DNA of 64,000 bases, from positions 7,651,571-7,715,570 of the forward strand of contig NC_066512.1 of the NCBI RefSeq assembly GCF_024679095.1. Reading direction: 5' to 3'. Within the stretch, counting starts at the first letter, position 1. Every line of letters begins with the position of its first letter. Under the pieces are notes generated by a model. The model ran no database searches and was not told where the DNA came from. It saw only the letters and a program-made list of their open reading frames with translations. Shown here piece by piece: positions 1 through 15,075 of this stretch. Source of the DNA: Eriocheir sinensis. Taxonomy: Eukaryota > Arthropoda > Malacostraca > Decapoda > Varunidae. Made by a program: the position numbers and the translations under genes.

Positions 1-215
1 GGAGGGAGGGAGAGGAGGAGGAGGAGGACGAGGGGGACGAGAAGATGGATGGGCGGGCAGTGGAGGCGGAAGAAGAAGAAGAAGAAGAAAAAGAAGAAGA
101 AGAAGAAGAAGAGCCAGAGGGAGAGCAGCGCGGTGGCTGGGAGGGGGAGGGGAGCGGAGGGTGGACAGGGGAGAGGAGCGAGCGCGAGGAGGGAGAGGAT
201 GAGAAGAAGAAGAAG

Positions 216-245
<30 letters not shown>
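1..245. repeat. GGA/GAA-rich low-complexity tract
   Basis: The stretch is almost pure purine on the plus strand, with uninterrupted (GAA)n/(AAG)n runs around 70-115 and 205-244. The open frames across it only translate as Glu, Lys or Arg runs and are not genes. Confidence 0.9.
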
Positions 246-246
<1 letters not shown>

Positions 247-1160
247 GGGTTGAGGCGAGAGGGATGGTGTGCTGAAAAGAGCCCTGACGTTGACCGGGGT
301 TGCGTCGGGGGCGGGGAGCGGCAAGACTGCAAGACACTCCGACAAACCTCGCTCTTAATCTGAAATTCTCTTCTTCATATGGCAATGTCTACATGACTCC
401 GCACCCTTGTCAAAATATTGGGGAACAAACCTACAATTACACTTGTTGCATTTACGTAAATTTGAAGGCATACCATATATCTGTTGTTTTGTTGCTTTTT
501 AACTTTAATCAGAGAATTGAGTGGCGGTAGGTCAGGTGGGAACGATTAACTCCCGTCTGTCTGGCTCGGCCAGGTGTTCAGGTTAAGACTAATCTCTAGG
601 GAAAACCCATGGCCGGGTAGGGGAGGAGTTGGAATTTACTCGGCCCTGACGAGGGAAACAAAGCGAGGCGCGCGGACAAGGGAGAACGTGGTGGTTAATA
701 AGGCTAAATACTTGGAAAAGTGTAGGGCAAGCACTTTAAGGTGTGTAAAGGGCAAAGATAGTGCAGTGATTATATCAGTAAGACTTAGTGTTCGTTGCGT
801 AGTATTTGTAGCTGCGATCCAGGTGGCCCGGCGGTTCCACGTGGTCCTGGTGTCCTTTGTTTATGGCTCCGCGTCACACTAACACTAACACAACGATATT
901 GCACCAGTACACAAGGAGGAGGAGGAGGAGGAGGAGGAGGAACTAGAAGAATAAGAATAAGAGACACAAATGGATGAGGAGGAAATTAGGAGACGGAAAG
1001 CAAAGCTTAAGGGGCAGGAAAATAATTTATAAGGTAAGAGTAAAATATAAGACACGGTTTCTGAAGGAATGAAAACTACTGCATTACTTGAAGTATTCCT
1101 TACTCTAAAAAAAAAAATAGTGAAATAGCTAGTTAGCTAGCAGCGACGCGTAATTTTTGA
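246..1160. other. Unannotated stretch
   Basis: No recognisable element or coding frame is seen. A short (GGA)n run lies near 915-941. Frames here are short and mostly cover simple sequence. Confidence 0.5.
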
Positions 1161-1471
1161 GGCAGTGGCCGAGTGGTTAGCAAGTGGGCGTAGTGAGCCT
1201 GATGACCTAGATGGACTATGTTCGAGTCCCCATCGAAACACGCTGATTTTTCAAGTCATCCCCGAGTGGCGGAAGATTACCCACATGCTGTCCGGATCTT
1301 CATTCTACCTCAACATAAGCGACTTCGGTCAATAGGAGCACCGGGGGGCAGCATGGGCCAAGCAAGAGTCATACATCACGGCAGCCATTATAAATGAAAT
1401 TAGCCTGCGCCACTAACGAGCTAGGGCCGTCCTTGAGAAAGCGTACCTGCGCTACAGGCAGCATAAAAAAA
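1161..1471 (+). mobile_element. SINE family 1, copy a (diverged)
   Basis: A tRNA-like head carries an A-box-like stretch (TGGCCGAGTGGTTAG) at about 1166 and a B-box-like GTTCGAGTCCC near 1219. A body follows with the family words CCGAGTGGCGG, CCACATGCTGTCC and GGGGGGCAGCATG, then CCTGCGCCA and a short A-run near 1464-1470. It is the most diverged of seven copies in the window. The family is inferred to be pol III-transcribed and moved by a LINE; no protein is encoded. Confidence 0.8.
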
Positions 1472-1699
1472 TCTAGGTGACTTTGCTGAAGGCAAGTGAA
1501 GTCTACTTAACATGAAGAGAGGTCTCCACCTTCACCGACAAGGGTCTTGTCAGGACTGAAGGAGGTGATCAGGAAGATGATGGCAGGAAGAAAGTGGACA
1601 GTAAAATAGAGATGAGGGAGGAGGAACAAAATGTGAAAAGAACAGTATAAGGAAAAAAGATACATGTCGCGAGGCACTGGGTTTGTTGCAATCCCTTGA

Positions 1700-1757
1700 C
1701 CTTGCAATGCCCTTGAGCTGTCTCCTTTGCTGTAAAAAAAAAAAAAAAAAAAAAAAT
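1700..1757 (+). mobile_element. LINE family N, 3'-terminal scrap
   Basis: The words GCCCTTGAGCTGTCTCC and TTTGCTGT followed by about 20 A residues match the 3' end of the LINEs that end near 44957 and 57880. Only the last ~55 bp remain, a heavily 5'-truncated insertion. Confidence 0.75.
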
Positions 1758-3599
<1,842 letters not shown>

Positions 3600-3999
3600 A
3601 CTGAGGGGAAGGAGCACGGAATTTGAGCGATGACTGCTACAAAAGCAAACAGCAACAGACCTTTTGGTCCTAACTAGGCTGCTTGTTGTTACTACCATCT
3701 ACTTTAATCTACGAGTCAGAGAAACAGGACAGCAAAGGTGAAGGCTCCTCCCCTCCCACCAGTCCCTCCAGCCGAGGCTGGCAGGAAAAGGATGAATGCC
3801 ATGTAGTATAGAAAAACTACAATGGAATTTTACATGGACAGAAGGAAGATCATACACGACAACTAAGCTAACACTACCTCTGTTAGACCGGAGCAAAATA
3901 GCGGATGTTCGGGTTAGCTTCTAAATATTTGTCTAGTCGGTTTTTGAACGTGCAAATAGTTTCGCTTTCGATGACGTTTTGAGGCTAACCATTCCATAC
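3600..3999 (-). mobile_element. LINE A, C-terminus and 3' UTR (split by Gypsy)
   Basis: Read on the minus strand from 3999, the frame gives the last ~35 residues of a CR1-like ORF2: WNG, one stop in place of a Leu, then a TFKNRLDKYL-type end, followed by about 300 bp of 3' UTR. The same UTR words recur at 40694-40830, which supports a family assignment. The frame continues directly from the LINE fragment starting at 10090, so this is the downstream half of an ORF2 interrupted by the Gypsy insertion. Confidence 0.85.
3996..3999. repeat. Target-site duplication (left) of Gypsy element
   Basis: ATAC immediately precedes the 5' LTR and the same ATAC follows the 3' LTR at 10086-10089. Four bases is a usual length for Ty3/Gypsy target duplications. 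Confidence 0.85.
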
Positions 4000-4391
4000 T
4001 GTTGTGCTGGAAGCTTCCCCCGGCGACCATAGGCCTCTAGAAGGCTCCCGGAGAAACGAGCAAAGGGGCGGGGAGCAAGGCAAGCCGTCCGCGGCCAGGC
4101 GCCAGGCGGGAAGTGTTGCCAACTCGCATATATTTTTGCTACATGTTCTTGTATGATCTAAAGTATACTGTAATATTCTAGACTGTACTGTTCTAGATAT
4201 ATATAGGAGAAGAGGGCGAGAGAGGCCCAGTCCCAGTGATAGTAAGCTAGTGGTAAGTGAAGAGTCAGAGTGAAGTGTACTACTAAGGAAGAACATTAAA
4301 CTACAGAAACTGTGCAAAGTGTTTACATATCTCCCTCCCACGGAGTCTCCTGACGGCGACACGGAACCCAAGTAACACGTCCGGCATAACA
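4000..4391 (+). repeat. 5' LTR of Gypsy element
   Basis: It starts TGTTGTGCTGG and ends GGCATAACA. A TATATATA run near 4197-4205 could serve as a TATA element, and ATTAAA at 4295-4300 is a candidate polyadenylation signal. It matches the 3' LTR over its full length except for one base. Confidence 0.95.
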
Positions 4392-4392
4392 C

Positions 4393-4406
4393 TGGTGTCA
4401 GGAGTG
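4393..4406 (+). other. Primer binding site, tRNA-Leu type
   Basis: TGGTGTCAGGAGTG lies one base after the 5' LTR. Its complement is CCA plus the acceptor-stem 3' strand ending TCCTGACA, which is the 3' end of animal tRNA-Leu(CAG)-type molecules (5' strand GTCAGGA). The tRNA match is from knowledge of tRNA-Leu, not a search. Confidence 0.8.
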
Positions 4407-4425
4407 TAGGCATTTGTTTTTCGCC

Positions 4426-5905
4426 ATGGAGACTCGTTCCCAAGCTGCCCAGAGGGACGACATGTTGACTGAACTTTTGGAAGCCTTGAGACTACAGGGG
4501 GAGAAACAAGAAAGAGCACTCCAAGAACTCAAAGAACAACAAGAAAAAGCACAGCAACAACAAGAAAAAGCACACCAAGAACTCAAAGAACAACAAGAAA
4601 GAGCACAGCAACAACATGAAGGAACACTCCAAGAACTCAAGGAACAACAAGAAAAAGCACACCAAGAACTCAAAGAACAACAAGAAAGAGCACAGCAACA
4701 ACAAGAAGGAACACTCCAAGAACTCAAAGAACAACAAGAAAGAGCACAGCAACAACAAGAAGGAACACTCCAAGAACTCAAAGAACAGCTAGAAGATCGC
4801 TTCACGGGATTACAGCTACAGCTAAAAGCAGTACAAGATGGAAGTGAATCAGTGCGAAGAGAAATGACTGATGTGACCACGAACTTGGGACAACGCCTGA
4901 TAGAAGTGGAGAAAGAACACACAAATCTTCAACAAGAGATGGAGGTGGTACGGAGACGACACACAAAGAAATACTAGAAGTAAGTGACAGAGTGAAGGCC
5001 CTTGAAGACTGCTTGGCTGGAAACGGACAGCCAGTGCCTGCAGGGGCTAGTTGTACCCAAGATGCTTCTCCTACGCAAGTCCGGGGTAGTTTGAGCCCTG
5101 TTTCGCCTGAGTTTATCCCCGCAAGAAGTTCCGCCAGCCCCATGGGTCTGCTGGGTTCGCCTGTTAGAAAGAAGCCTCAGGAGTTTGATCGCAAGGTCTC
5201 CTGGGAGGCTTACCGCGCTCAGTTTGAGCTGTTGGCAGCTCGGAACGGATGGGATGACCAAGAGTGCGCGGTACAGCTGGCCACTAGCCTGAAAGGGGCG
5301 GCGCTGGAGGTCCTGCTCAGCTCGACAATGCGACAAAGGGCAGCTACAGCGGGCTGGCACAGGCGCTGGAGCAACGATATGGGACCAAGCACCAGAACGA
5401 GCTCTTCAGGGTTAGGTTCAGAACCCGCAACAGGAGGCGCGGCGAGTCTCTCCAGGAACTCGCTCAGGACCTTGAGAGCATGGCGCACAAGGCATACCCA
5501 GGTGCCACCCCTGACCTGCTGACGGTTTTGCTGCGTGATCAATTCATCGATGCCCTGGACAGCCCTCAGCTGAAGATACAAGTGAACCAAGCTAAGCCAA
5601 CATCAATGCAGGAAGCTCTGGCACGTGCCATGGAGTTTGAGTCCTTTGTTAGGTCTAGCTTATCAAGCTTCAGGGACGACTCGACTTCTGGCTTTAGGGC
5701 ACGAAAGGGCGCTGTCAGCGACACAGACAGGTTCCAAGGAACGTGCTGGTACTGCGAGAAGGTTGGGCACAAGGAGAACGAATGCTATAAGAGGAAGAAG
5801 GAATATGAAGGTGCCGCTAAGAAGAAGCCCAGGGAAGGACCCAAGTGCTGGACCTGTGGAGAAAAGGGGCACTGGAAGAATGAGTGTCGGAAAAATGTGC
5901 CCCCA
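4426..5905 (+). pseudogene. gag: Gypsy gag (capsid/nucleocapsid), frameshifted
   Basis: The start is ATG 4426 in a good context (GCCATGG), opening METRSQAAQ. Residues ~25-125 form a Gln/Glu/Lys coiled coil made of near-identical heptad-rich units (QELKEQQE/ERAQQQ), coding at 4500-4790. The first frame stops at 4977; the reading continues in another frame from about 4980 and shifts again near 5320-5340, so the capsid region is broken twice. The last frame carries two zinc knuckles of the form C-X2-C-X4-H-X4-C, CWYCEKVGHKENEC near 5745 and CWTCGEKGHWKNEC near 5848, the RNA-binding nucleocapsid signature. The frame overlaps the pol frame at 5884-5989, so pol expression could rely on frameshifting. 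As it stands it cannot make full Gag. Confidence 0.9.
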
Positions 5906-8900
5906 ACGAGGGACCAGTTGACGGAGTGTTGTGGCCTGTGGTCGTCGACACAGGCTCGGAACGCACATTGGTGCGGCCTGACGTGGTGAGTCATCGTCGG
6001 CTTCCTAAGACGCCGCATCGACTGTGCGGAGTCACAGGACACTACGCAGAGCTCAGAGGCCCAGTGGACGTGAAGTTTGAGCTCGGAGGAAAGGAAGAGT
6101 TCCTCTCTGTGTACGTGGCCGACATGGATGACCCCTGCATCCTAGGTATGGATTATCTTGTCTCCCACAGGTGCGAGCTGGACTTCCGCGCTAAGCAGCT
6201 GACTGTAGGAGGAAGGAGGGTGCCACTGACGACTGTGAACAAGGAAGACCTGCCAGTGACGGTCAAGCGCACCACCATTATTCCTCCGAGGTCGGAGATG
6301 CTGTTACCCTGTCAAATTACGGGTGCCCCCCCGGCTAGCCTGTGTGTGGTAGAGAGTGGAAGTCGATGCCCGGTAGAAAACGGGGTGATTGTAGGAAGTA
6401 CTTTGGTAGACCCTGCTGCAGCGGAAGTGCCTGTCGTCGTGGCCAATGTCTCCTTCAGCCCAAAGAAAATAAAACAAGGGACCATGGTGGGATTGTGCCA
6501 AGAGATTGACCAGAAACCAAGAACCTGTGTCTGCAGGAGAACCCTGACGAAGCCCCAGGAGGAGCTGCCTGACTACCTGCGCGATCTGTTTGACAGGAGC
6601 TCCAAGTGTCTAGAGGAACCCCAAGTGGAACAGATCAGGGAGCTTCTCGTGAGAAATGCAGATGTGTTTTCCACAGGAGACCTGGACTTGGGGTGTACGG
6701 ACCTGGTAGAGCACCACATCGACACAGGTAGCCACCGCCCAGTGAAGCAAGCTCCTCGAAGGATGGCACCAGCCCGTCGCAAGGAGATGGATGAGGTAAT
6801 GGATGATCTCCGGCAACAAGGGTTAATCGAGCGGTCCAGCAGCCCGTGGGCGTCTGCTGTAGTGCTCGTCAGGAAAAAGGACGGTTCCCTCAGGTGCTGC
6901 GTGGACTACCGAGCCCTCAACGATCTCACCATCAAGGATTCATACCCACTCCCACGGATCGACGACACGCTCGACGCCTTGGTGGGCTCCAAGTGGTTTT
7001 CAACACTGGATATGAAGTCTGGGTATCACCAAGTCAAAATGGCGGAGCAGGACAAAGAGAAAACAGCCTTCTCCTACGGTCAAGGCCTGTGGCAGTTTAA
7101 GGTCATGCCCTTTGGCCTGTGCAACGCGCCGGCCACGTTCGAGCGGCTGATGGAGAGGGTGCTGGAGGGACTTCACTGGAAGACGGCACTCATCTACCTC
7201 GACGACGTGATTGTCTTTGGCCAGACCTTCGAGCAGGAGATGAAAAGGCTATCAGAGGTTTTCGCCCGGTTTAGAGCTGCACACCTTAAGCTCAGCCCGA
7301 AGAAATGCTGTCTGTTCCAAAAGGAGGTCCAATACTTGGGACACATCGTGAGCGAGGCTGGAGTACGCACTGATCCTGAGAAGGTGGCTGCGGTAAGGAC
7401 TGGCCGACACCAACCAACGTGAAGGAGCTGCGGAGCTTCCTCGGTTGTGCTCATACTACCGCAGGTTTGTGAAAGGCTTCACATGATTGCTGCACCACTG
7501 CACCTCCTGACGAAGAAGGGGCGCAAGTTTGAGTGGACAGCGGAAACTCAGGTTGCCTTTGAGAAGCTCAAGGAGGCCCTCATCAGCTCGCCCGTACTCA
7601 CCTACCCAGACCCTCTAAGCCTTTTATACTGGATTGTGATGCCAGTGATGAGGGGATTGGTGGAGTGCTGTCCCAGGCATGTGCCGACATGGAACGGGTT
7701 GTGGCCTACTTCAGCAAGAAGCTCACTCCAGCCGAGAAAAACTATTGCGTGACCCGGAAAGAACTCCTGGCAGTAGTCAAGAGCCTTGACTTTTTCCATG
7801 CTTACCTGTACGGTGCAACTTTCACCATCCGCACGGATCACGCTGCATTGCGGTGGCTGAAGTCACTGAAAACCCTGAGGGCCAGCTTGCTCGCTGGATA
7901 GGTAAACTAGAGCAGCATCACTATACTATTGTGCACCGATCTGGACTAACACACGGTAACGCGGACAGCTTGAGCCGGCGCCCTGCCTACCTGAGTGTCA
8001 ACATTGCCCAGAGGAAAGCGTCCAGAATATGTGCCGCCGCACTACAGTGGAACAGACAGCGGAGGTGCCATGGGAAGACTTGGGAAAACTGCAGCGGGAG
8101 GACCGAGATCTGAGACCAATTATGGAGTGGCTGAGTCAGTCGTCAACGCGACCTGGGTGGGAAGTAATCTCGAGAGAAAGCCCTACCACCAAGAATTACT
8201 GGACTCAGTGGGACACTCTTCGGATAGACGACGGGGTGTTGCAGCGACGCTGGGTCTCTCATGATGGTCTTGACCACTACTGGTCCACGGTGTTACCTGT
8301 GAAGTCCCGGGAAGGCGTCTTGAAAGAAATGCATGACAGCATCACCAGCGGACACCTAGGGGTAAAGAAGACACTGAGTCGCCTGCGCCAAAGGTTCTAC
8401 TGGGTTGGCATGAGGAAGGACGTGGAAGAATGGTGTCACGCGTGTGAGGTGTGCTGTGCAAAGAAGGGCCCCAAGAAGCGTCACCGTGCCCCACTGCAAC
8501 TATACCAGGTTGGAGCCCCATGGAACGGGTGGCAGTGGATAGCAGGACCCTTGCCTCTGACGACGAACGGAAATAGGTACATCTGCGTCACAATGGATTA
8601 CTTCACCAAGTGGCCGGAAGCCTACGCCATCCCTGACCAGGAAGCCACTACCATCGCCAAGGTTTTGGTGGAGGAGTTCTTCTGTCGCTTCGGTGTGCCT
8701 AACGAGCTCCATTCCGACCAGGGAAGGAATTTTGAGTCAACAGTCCTTGCTGAGTGCTGCAAGCTTCTGGGTATCAAGAAGACCCGGACCACCCTCTGCA
8801 CCCACAGTCAGATGGAATGGTGGAGAGGTTTAATTGGACGTTGGGCCAGGAGTTGGCCAAGCAGTGCAACAATGATCAGTCTTCATGGGATCAGAAGTTG

Positions 8901-9628
8901 CCTGCGCTTCTCATGGCCTACAGGTCTGCCGCCCACGAGACTACGGGGTATTCACCGGCAAAGCTGATGTTTGGACGTGAGCTGCGATTGCCGGTGGACC
9001 TACTGACAGGAAGGCCTCCTGGGGAAAGCATTCAAGGGACGCCCAGTTTTGCCCGTCAACTAGAGGAACGGCTGGAAGAGGTGCACCATCAAGTCCGAGG
9101 TGCCTTGAAGTTCTCCGGGAGGCCATGAAGCGCGGTTACAATATGAGGGCAAGCCACGTTGACTTCAAGGAAGGAGACCGAGTCTGGCTTTACAACCCGC
9201 AGAGGAAGAAAGGACAGTCTCCGAAGTTACAGAGCCCCTGGGAAGGCCCTTACACTGTGCTAGAACGCCTCCGACGTGACTTACCGAATCCGGAGAACGG
9301 AAAGACCAAGCCGAAAGTTGTCCACGTCAACCGCCTATGGAGGTACCACGGTCCGGGAAACTACACCTGGAACAACTACAGACATCCAGCAGCCGACGAA
9401 AACGCAAGGGACGTCCAGGACCGAGAGGAGGTCGACGACGACGTAGGCCTCCTGGCCCTTTCAGCCGAGGGAGATAACCTCCCGGCTTCGGCAGATGTTC
9501 CAGGGACACCCCAAGAAGCGGACGACGACGAGGCGCACCAGGAGACAGACGCGCAGGAGGCAACGAACAGAAGACAGAGACAACGCAGGCGTCCACAGCG
9601 ATACGACGATTATTATGTTTTTGATTAA
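5884..9628 (+). pseudogene. pol: Gypsy pol: protease, RT, RNase H, integrase (frameshifted)
   Basis: The protease has DTGSERT at 5947 and an ILGMDYL flap/helix near 6141. Reverse transcriptase follows with LDMKSGYHQV, MPFGLCNAPATF and the catalytic YLDD at 7195-7206. The first frame ends at 7422. The rest is spread over several frames: the RT connection and RNase H (DASDEGIGG near 7637, FSKKLTPAEKNY near 7712), then integrase with an HHCC zinc module (8325-8460), SDQG (~8716) and VERF (~8823). The GPY/F-like module SPWEGPYTV near 9236 lies in the last frame, which stops at 9628. The segment where the first catalytic Asp of DDE is expected reads WQWIAGPLP (~8531) with no Asp. Breaks fall near 7395, 7460, 7640, 7880, 8030, 8795 and 9115, several at homopolymers. 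Confidence 0.92.
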
Positions 9629-9678
9629 TTCTCTTATGTTTGTACATAGTTAAGTGTGTGATCGGGACGATCACAATT

Positions 9679-9690
9679 AAGAGGGGGGGA
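9679..9690 (+). other. Polypurine tract
   Basis: AAGAGGGGGGGA lies four bases before the 3' LTR. It is the expected primer for plus-strand DNA synthesis. Confidence 0.85.
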
Positions 9691-9693
9691 TAG

Positions 9694-10085
9694 TGTTGTG
9701 CTGGAAGCTTCCCCCGGCGACCATAGGCCTCTAGAAGGCTCCCGGAGAAACGAGCAAAGGGGCGGGGAGCAAGGCAAGCCGTCCGCGGCCAGGCGCCAGG
9801 CGGGAAGTGTTGCCAACTCGCATATATTTTTGCTACATGTTCTTGTATGATCTAAAGTATACTGTAATATTCTAGACTGTACTGTTCTAGATATATATAT
9901 GAGAAGAGGGCGAGAGAGGCCCAGTCCCAGTGATAGTAAGCTAGTGGTAAGTGAAGAGTCAGAGTGAAGTGTACTACTAAGGAAGAACATTAAACTACAG
10001 AAACTGTGCAAAGTGTTTACATATCTCCCTCCCACGGAGTCTCCTGACGGCGACACGGAACCCAAGTAACACGTCCGGCATAACA
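9694..10085 (+). repeat. 3' LTR of Gypsy element
   Basis: Same length (392 bp) and sequence as the 5' LTR apart from one base near 9900. It is followed by ATAC (10086-10089), the right copy of the target duplication. Confidence 0.95.
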
Positions 10086-10528
10086 ATACACTGATGACAC
10101 GGTTGAAGAAGAAGTGTTTTGATTCATTTGAGTTGAAACGCTTCCTCGTTATTTTGGATCCATTGTTTCTTGTTACACTTGATTGAGAAACTAAAATAAT
10201 CATGAACATTAACATTATCGAATCCCTTGAAAAGTTTAAACACTTCTATAAGGTCACCTCTTAGCCTGCGCTTTGATAGGTTGAATAAGTTCAGTTCTTT
10301 AAGTCTGTCTTCGTTCGGTTTGTTTCGCAGTCTAGGGATCATTTAAGTAGCTCGACGCTGCACCCTCTCGAGTTTATCTATATCTTTTCTGTAATAGGGC
10401 GACCAAAACTGAACCCAATACTCAAGATGTGGGCGAACTAACGACTTGTACAGTGTCAATATTACTTTTTTTCTGATTTGTGTTCAAATGTACGACCAAT
10501 AAATCCCGTCAGTTTGTTGGCAGTTTCT

Positions 10529-10703
10529 ACTACTTCTGTGCAATGTTGACTTGGTTTAAGATCGTTCGAAATTACTACCCCAAGATCTTTTTCTTTCCTG
10601 GCTTCAGAAAGTCTTTTACTACTTCTGTGCAATGTTGACTAGGTTGAAGATCGTTCGAAATTATTACTCCAAGATCTTTTTCTTTCTGGCTTCAAAAAGT
10701 CCC
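10529..10703. repeat. 89-bp tandem duplication inside LINE A
   Basis: ACTACTTCTGTGCAATGTTG begins at 10529 and again at 10618, and the following ~85 bases match with a few differences. The duplication lies within ORF2 and disrupts it. Confidence 0.9.
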
Positions 10704-12656
10704 ACTACGTTAATTTGATAATAAATACGATCGTTGTTGATATCGATATGCATAACCTTGCACTTCTCAATATTGAAATTCATTTGCCATGTTCGTGCCC
10801 AACTGCTTAAACGTTCGAGATCAGCTTGTAAGTGTTCTTTATCTGTTGTCGTAGTGACTCTGCTGGCTATTTTTGTGTCGTCTGCAAATTTCAATATTTT
10901 ACACGATAGCCCCTCGTCAATGTCATTTACGTACACTAAAACCAGAACAGGTCCCAACACCGACCCCTGTGGAACACCGCTTTTGACATCTCGCCAGTCA
11001 GATGATATACCATTCATAATAACTCTATGTTTACGGTCGGTAAGCCAGTCTTTGACCCACTTATGAATATTACCAGTTATACCGTAAGCTTGCAATAAAG
11101 TAAGGAGGCGGTTGTGAGGGACTTTGTCAAATGCTTTATGAAAGTCCAAATATACAATGTCTACTGATTGACTTTTATCGTATACATTAAAGATGTAGTT
11201 GAAGAAATCGAGAAGGTTAGTCAAACAAGAATGTTTGTTTCGAAAACCATGTTGCGAATCCTTAATTAGTCTGTTATTTAAAAAAAAAAAAACTTTACCA
11301 TTTTTCCACGAATGATCGTCTCCAAAATTTTGCACACGATTGACGTTAGACTGGTCGGTCGATAATTACCCGCTTGGGACTTGTCGCCTTTTTTAAAGAT
11401 AGGAGTTACGTTACCGAGTTTCCAATCTAGTGGTACATTTCCTGTGTTGAGTGACTGAGAATATGCTCAAGAGGGACTTGCTGATCTGATGTTTTGCCTC
11501 TTTAAGAATACGCGGGGATATTTTATCTGGGCCGGGCGTTTTGTTTACTTTAATATTATCGATAATTTGTACTATATCACTTTCTACAATGTCGCTAATA
11601 CTACTCAAGGATGTGTTGTCAATATATCTAGGGGCTTCCGGTTGCCTTTCGGATAAGATTTCTTCTGTAAAAACGAAGACAAAAAAAAAATCATTCAGTA
11701 TATTAGCGATTTCTTTATCATCATTCGTGGATTCGCCATTTACAGTTGCTATTAAGCCAATACTGGGGATGAGAACTTTTTTATTTCTTACGTAGGCAAA
11801 CAATTCTTTAGGATTTATTTTGCTGGCGCTTGCAATATGAAGCTCTAGGTTTATTTTATTGAGACGTATGATTCTTTTTGTTTCTCGGCGTAATCTTTGG
11901 AATTCAATTTTATCTATTTCATTATTTGTAATCAAGTATTTGCGACGCGCTCGATTTTTATTCTCAATTTGGCGTTTGAGTTGATTGTTCCACCACTTAG
12001 GCTTCCAGTTGGCTGTTGGTCGTCTTGTACGGAATGGTACGCATAAATTCACAGCTCTACTTAAAGTTTCTGTGAATGTTTCCCAAGCTTTATTTATATC
12101 TGAGGCTGCAGATATTTCGTTCCAGTCTGCATTCGCTAGTAAATTTCTTAGTTTGTCAAAATCCGCACGTCCGTAATCAGGTATTCTTTCTTCACTCGCT
12201 TTCATTTCCTCTTTGATCTTTATTTTAAACAAAAAAATCGCTGTCGCTGAATTTTGTACCAACATTGAGGTCATTAACAAGGCTTTCTTTAGTTGTGAGA
12301 ACTAGATCGAGGATGTTATTTTCGCGAGTTGGTTTATGCACATGCTGATAAAGCGCACTTTCTAATAAGTTACTCTATAGATCGTGACCTGAGTGTATAT
12401 CAAACGTGTCTCCCCAACTCTTTACTGGCAAGTTAAAGTCTCCCATAATTACAGCTTCAAATTGATTGCATATGTTAGACATTTGTTAGAACAGTTTTCT
12501 GTCTATTTCCATTGCTTGGTTTGGAGGTCTATAAACAATGCCAATAACTAATTTACTTGAACGGTTTTTTTATTTCTACGAAAACGGTGTCTATATTATT
12601 TATTCTTTCTACAATGATAACACGTGGATTTAAACCAGCACCAATACCACCAACTC

Positions 12657-12820
12657 TGTTTTCTCTGTCGCAAAGAAAAATTGAATAGCCGGGAAAGTTA
12701 AATTCCGCAATATAATCTCTGTTAATTGTATTCAACCATGTTTTCTTTGTCGCAAAGAAAAATTGAATAGCCGGGTAAGTTAAATTCCGCAATATAATCT
12801 CTGTTATTTGTATTGAACCA
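12657..12820. repeat. 82-bp tandem duplication inside LINE A
   Basis: The segment 12657-12738 is repeated at 12739-12820 with a handful of differences. It repeats the endonuclease codons for RDYIAEFN and GYSIFLCD. Confidence 0.92.
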
Positions 12821-12993
12821 TGACTCCGCGACGGCGATAATGTGGATTTTTTCCGTTGCAGCAAGTTCTTCCAGGTCTATGAATTTATTTCGAATGCTGC
12901 GGGCGTTTACGTAACACGCGTTTATATGGTCATGGTGGGACTGGTTGGTGGTCCTTTGATTGTTTACGTGGCGTTCTCCGTCGGGGTTCGTTG

Positions 12994-13023
12994 CTTTTTT
13001 TTTTTTTTTTTTTTTTTTTTTTT
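12994..13023. repeat. Poly(T) run
   Basis: About 30 T residues mark the 5' limit of recognisable LINE A sequence (poly(A) on the LINE strand). GGAGGA-rich DNA follows at 13076-13108. Confidence 0.95.
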
Positions 13024-13305
13024 CTCTGAAAAGTGAAAAATGACACCTGCTCACTAAGGAGTCTTCCAAGGAGAAGGAGGAGCAGGAGGAGGAGGAGGAG
13101 GAGGAGGACGACGAAAAAAAAGAGAAAACATATCTTCGTGTCGGCGGCCATACAAGCCCCAACCAGCACCTAATATAACAATGAAGAGCAAGCCAACATC
13201 ATTACTTGTCACTTAACCAATAAAAGGGCATGACCGATGCAGGGAAGGGATCGGGGGGCTGGATGATGATTTAGAAGGGAGCTGGAGGGGGGAGCGTTAA
13301 GAAAG

Positions 13306-15075
<1,770 letters not shown>

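Larger units (their letters stand above)
4000..10085 (+). mobile_element. Ty3/Gypsy LTR retrotransposon, structurally complete, coding-defective
   Basis: The 6.1-kb element has 392-bp LTRs that start TG and end CA, a primer binding site, a gag region with two CCHC knuckles, and pol in the order protease, reverse transcriptase, RNase H, integrase. This order defines Ty3/Gypsy rather than Copia. A polypurine tract precedes the 3' LTR and a 4-bp target duplication flanks the whole. I see no env-like frame between integrase and the 3' LTR. By eye the LTRs differ at a single base (G near 4206 against T near 9900), which implies recent insertion, yet gag and pol are broken by several frameshifts. 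Confidence 0.96.
10090..12993 (-). pseudogene. LINE A ORF2 (endonuclease-RT), CR1-like, decayed
   Basis: Read leftwards from about 12960, the fragments give the APE-like endonuclease start (NARSIRNKF, AVAESW, SIFLCD), the YRPPN and GDFNLP blocks, TRENNILDLVLT, the linker region, then reverse transcriptase: TPGPDKI (~11530), DSQHGFRNK, VYLDFHKAFDKVPH, SGVPQGSVLGP and the catalytic FADD (~10880), then the C-terminal region NLSKRRLRGDLIEVFK (~10260). Several frameshifts and stops separate these, and two in-gene tandem duplications are present. The 5' end is lost at a 30-base T-run (12994-13023). The Gypsy element sits inside the C-terminal codons; the remainder is at 3600-3999. Confidence 0.93.
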
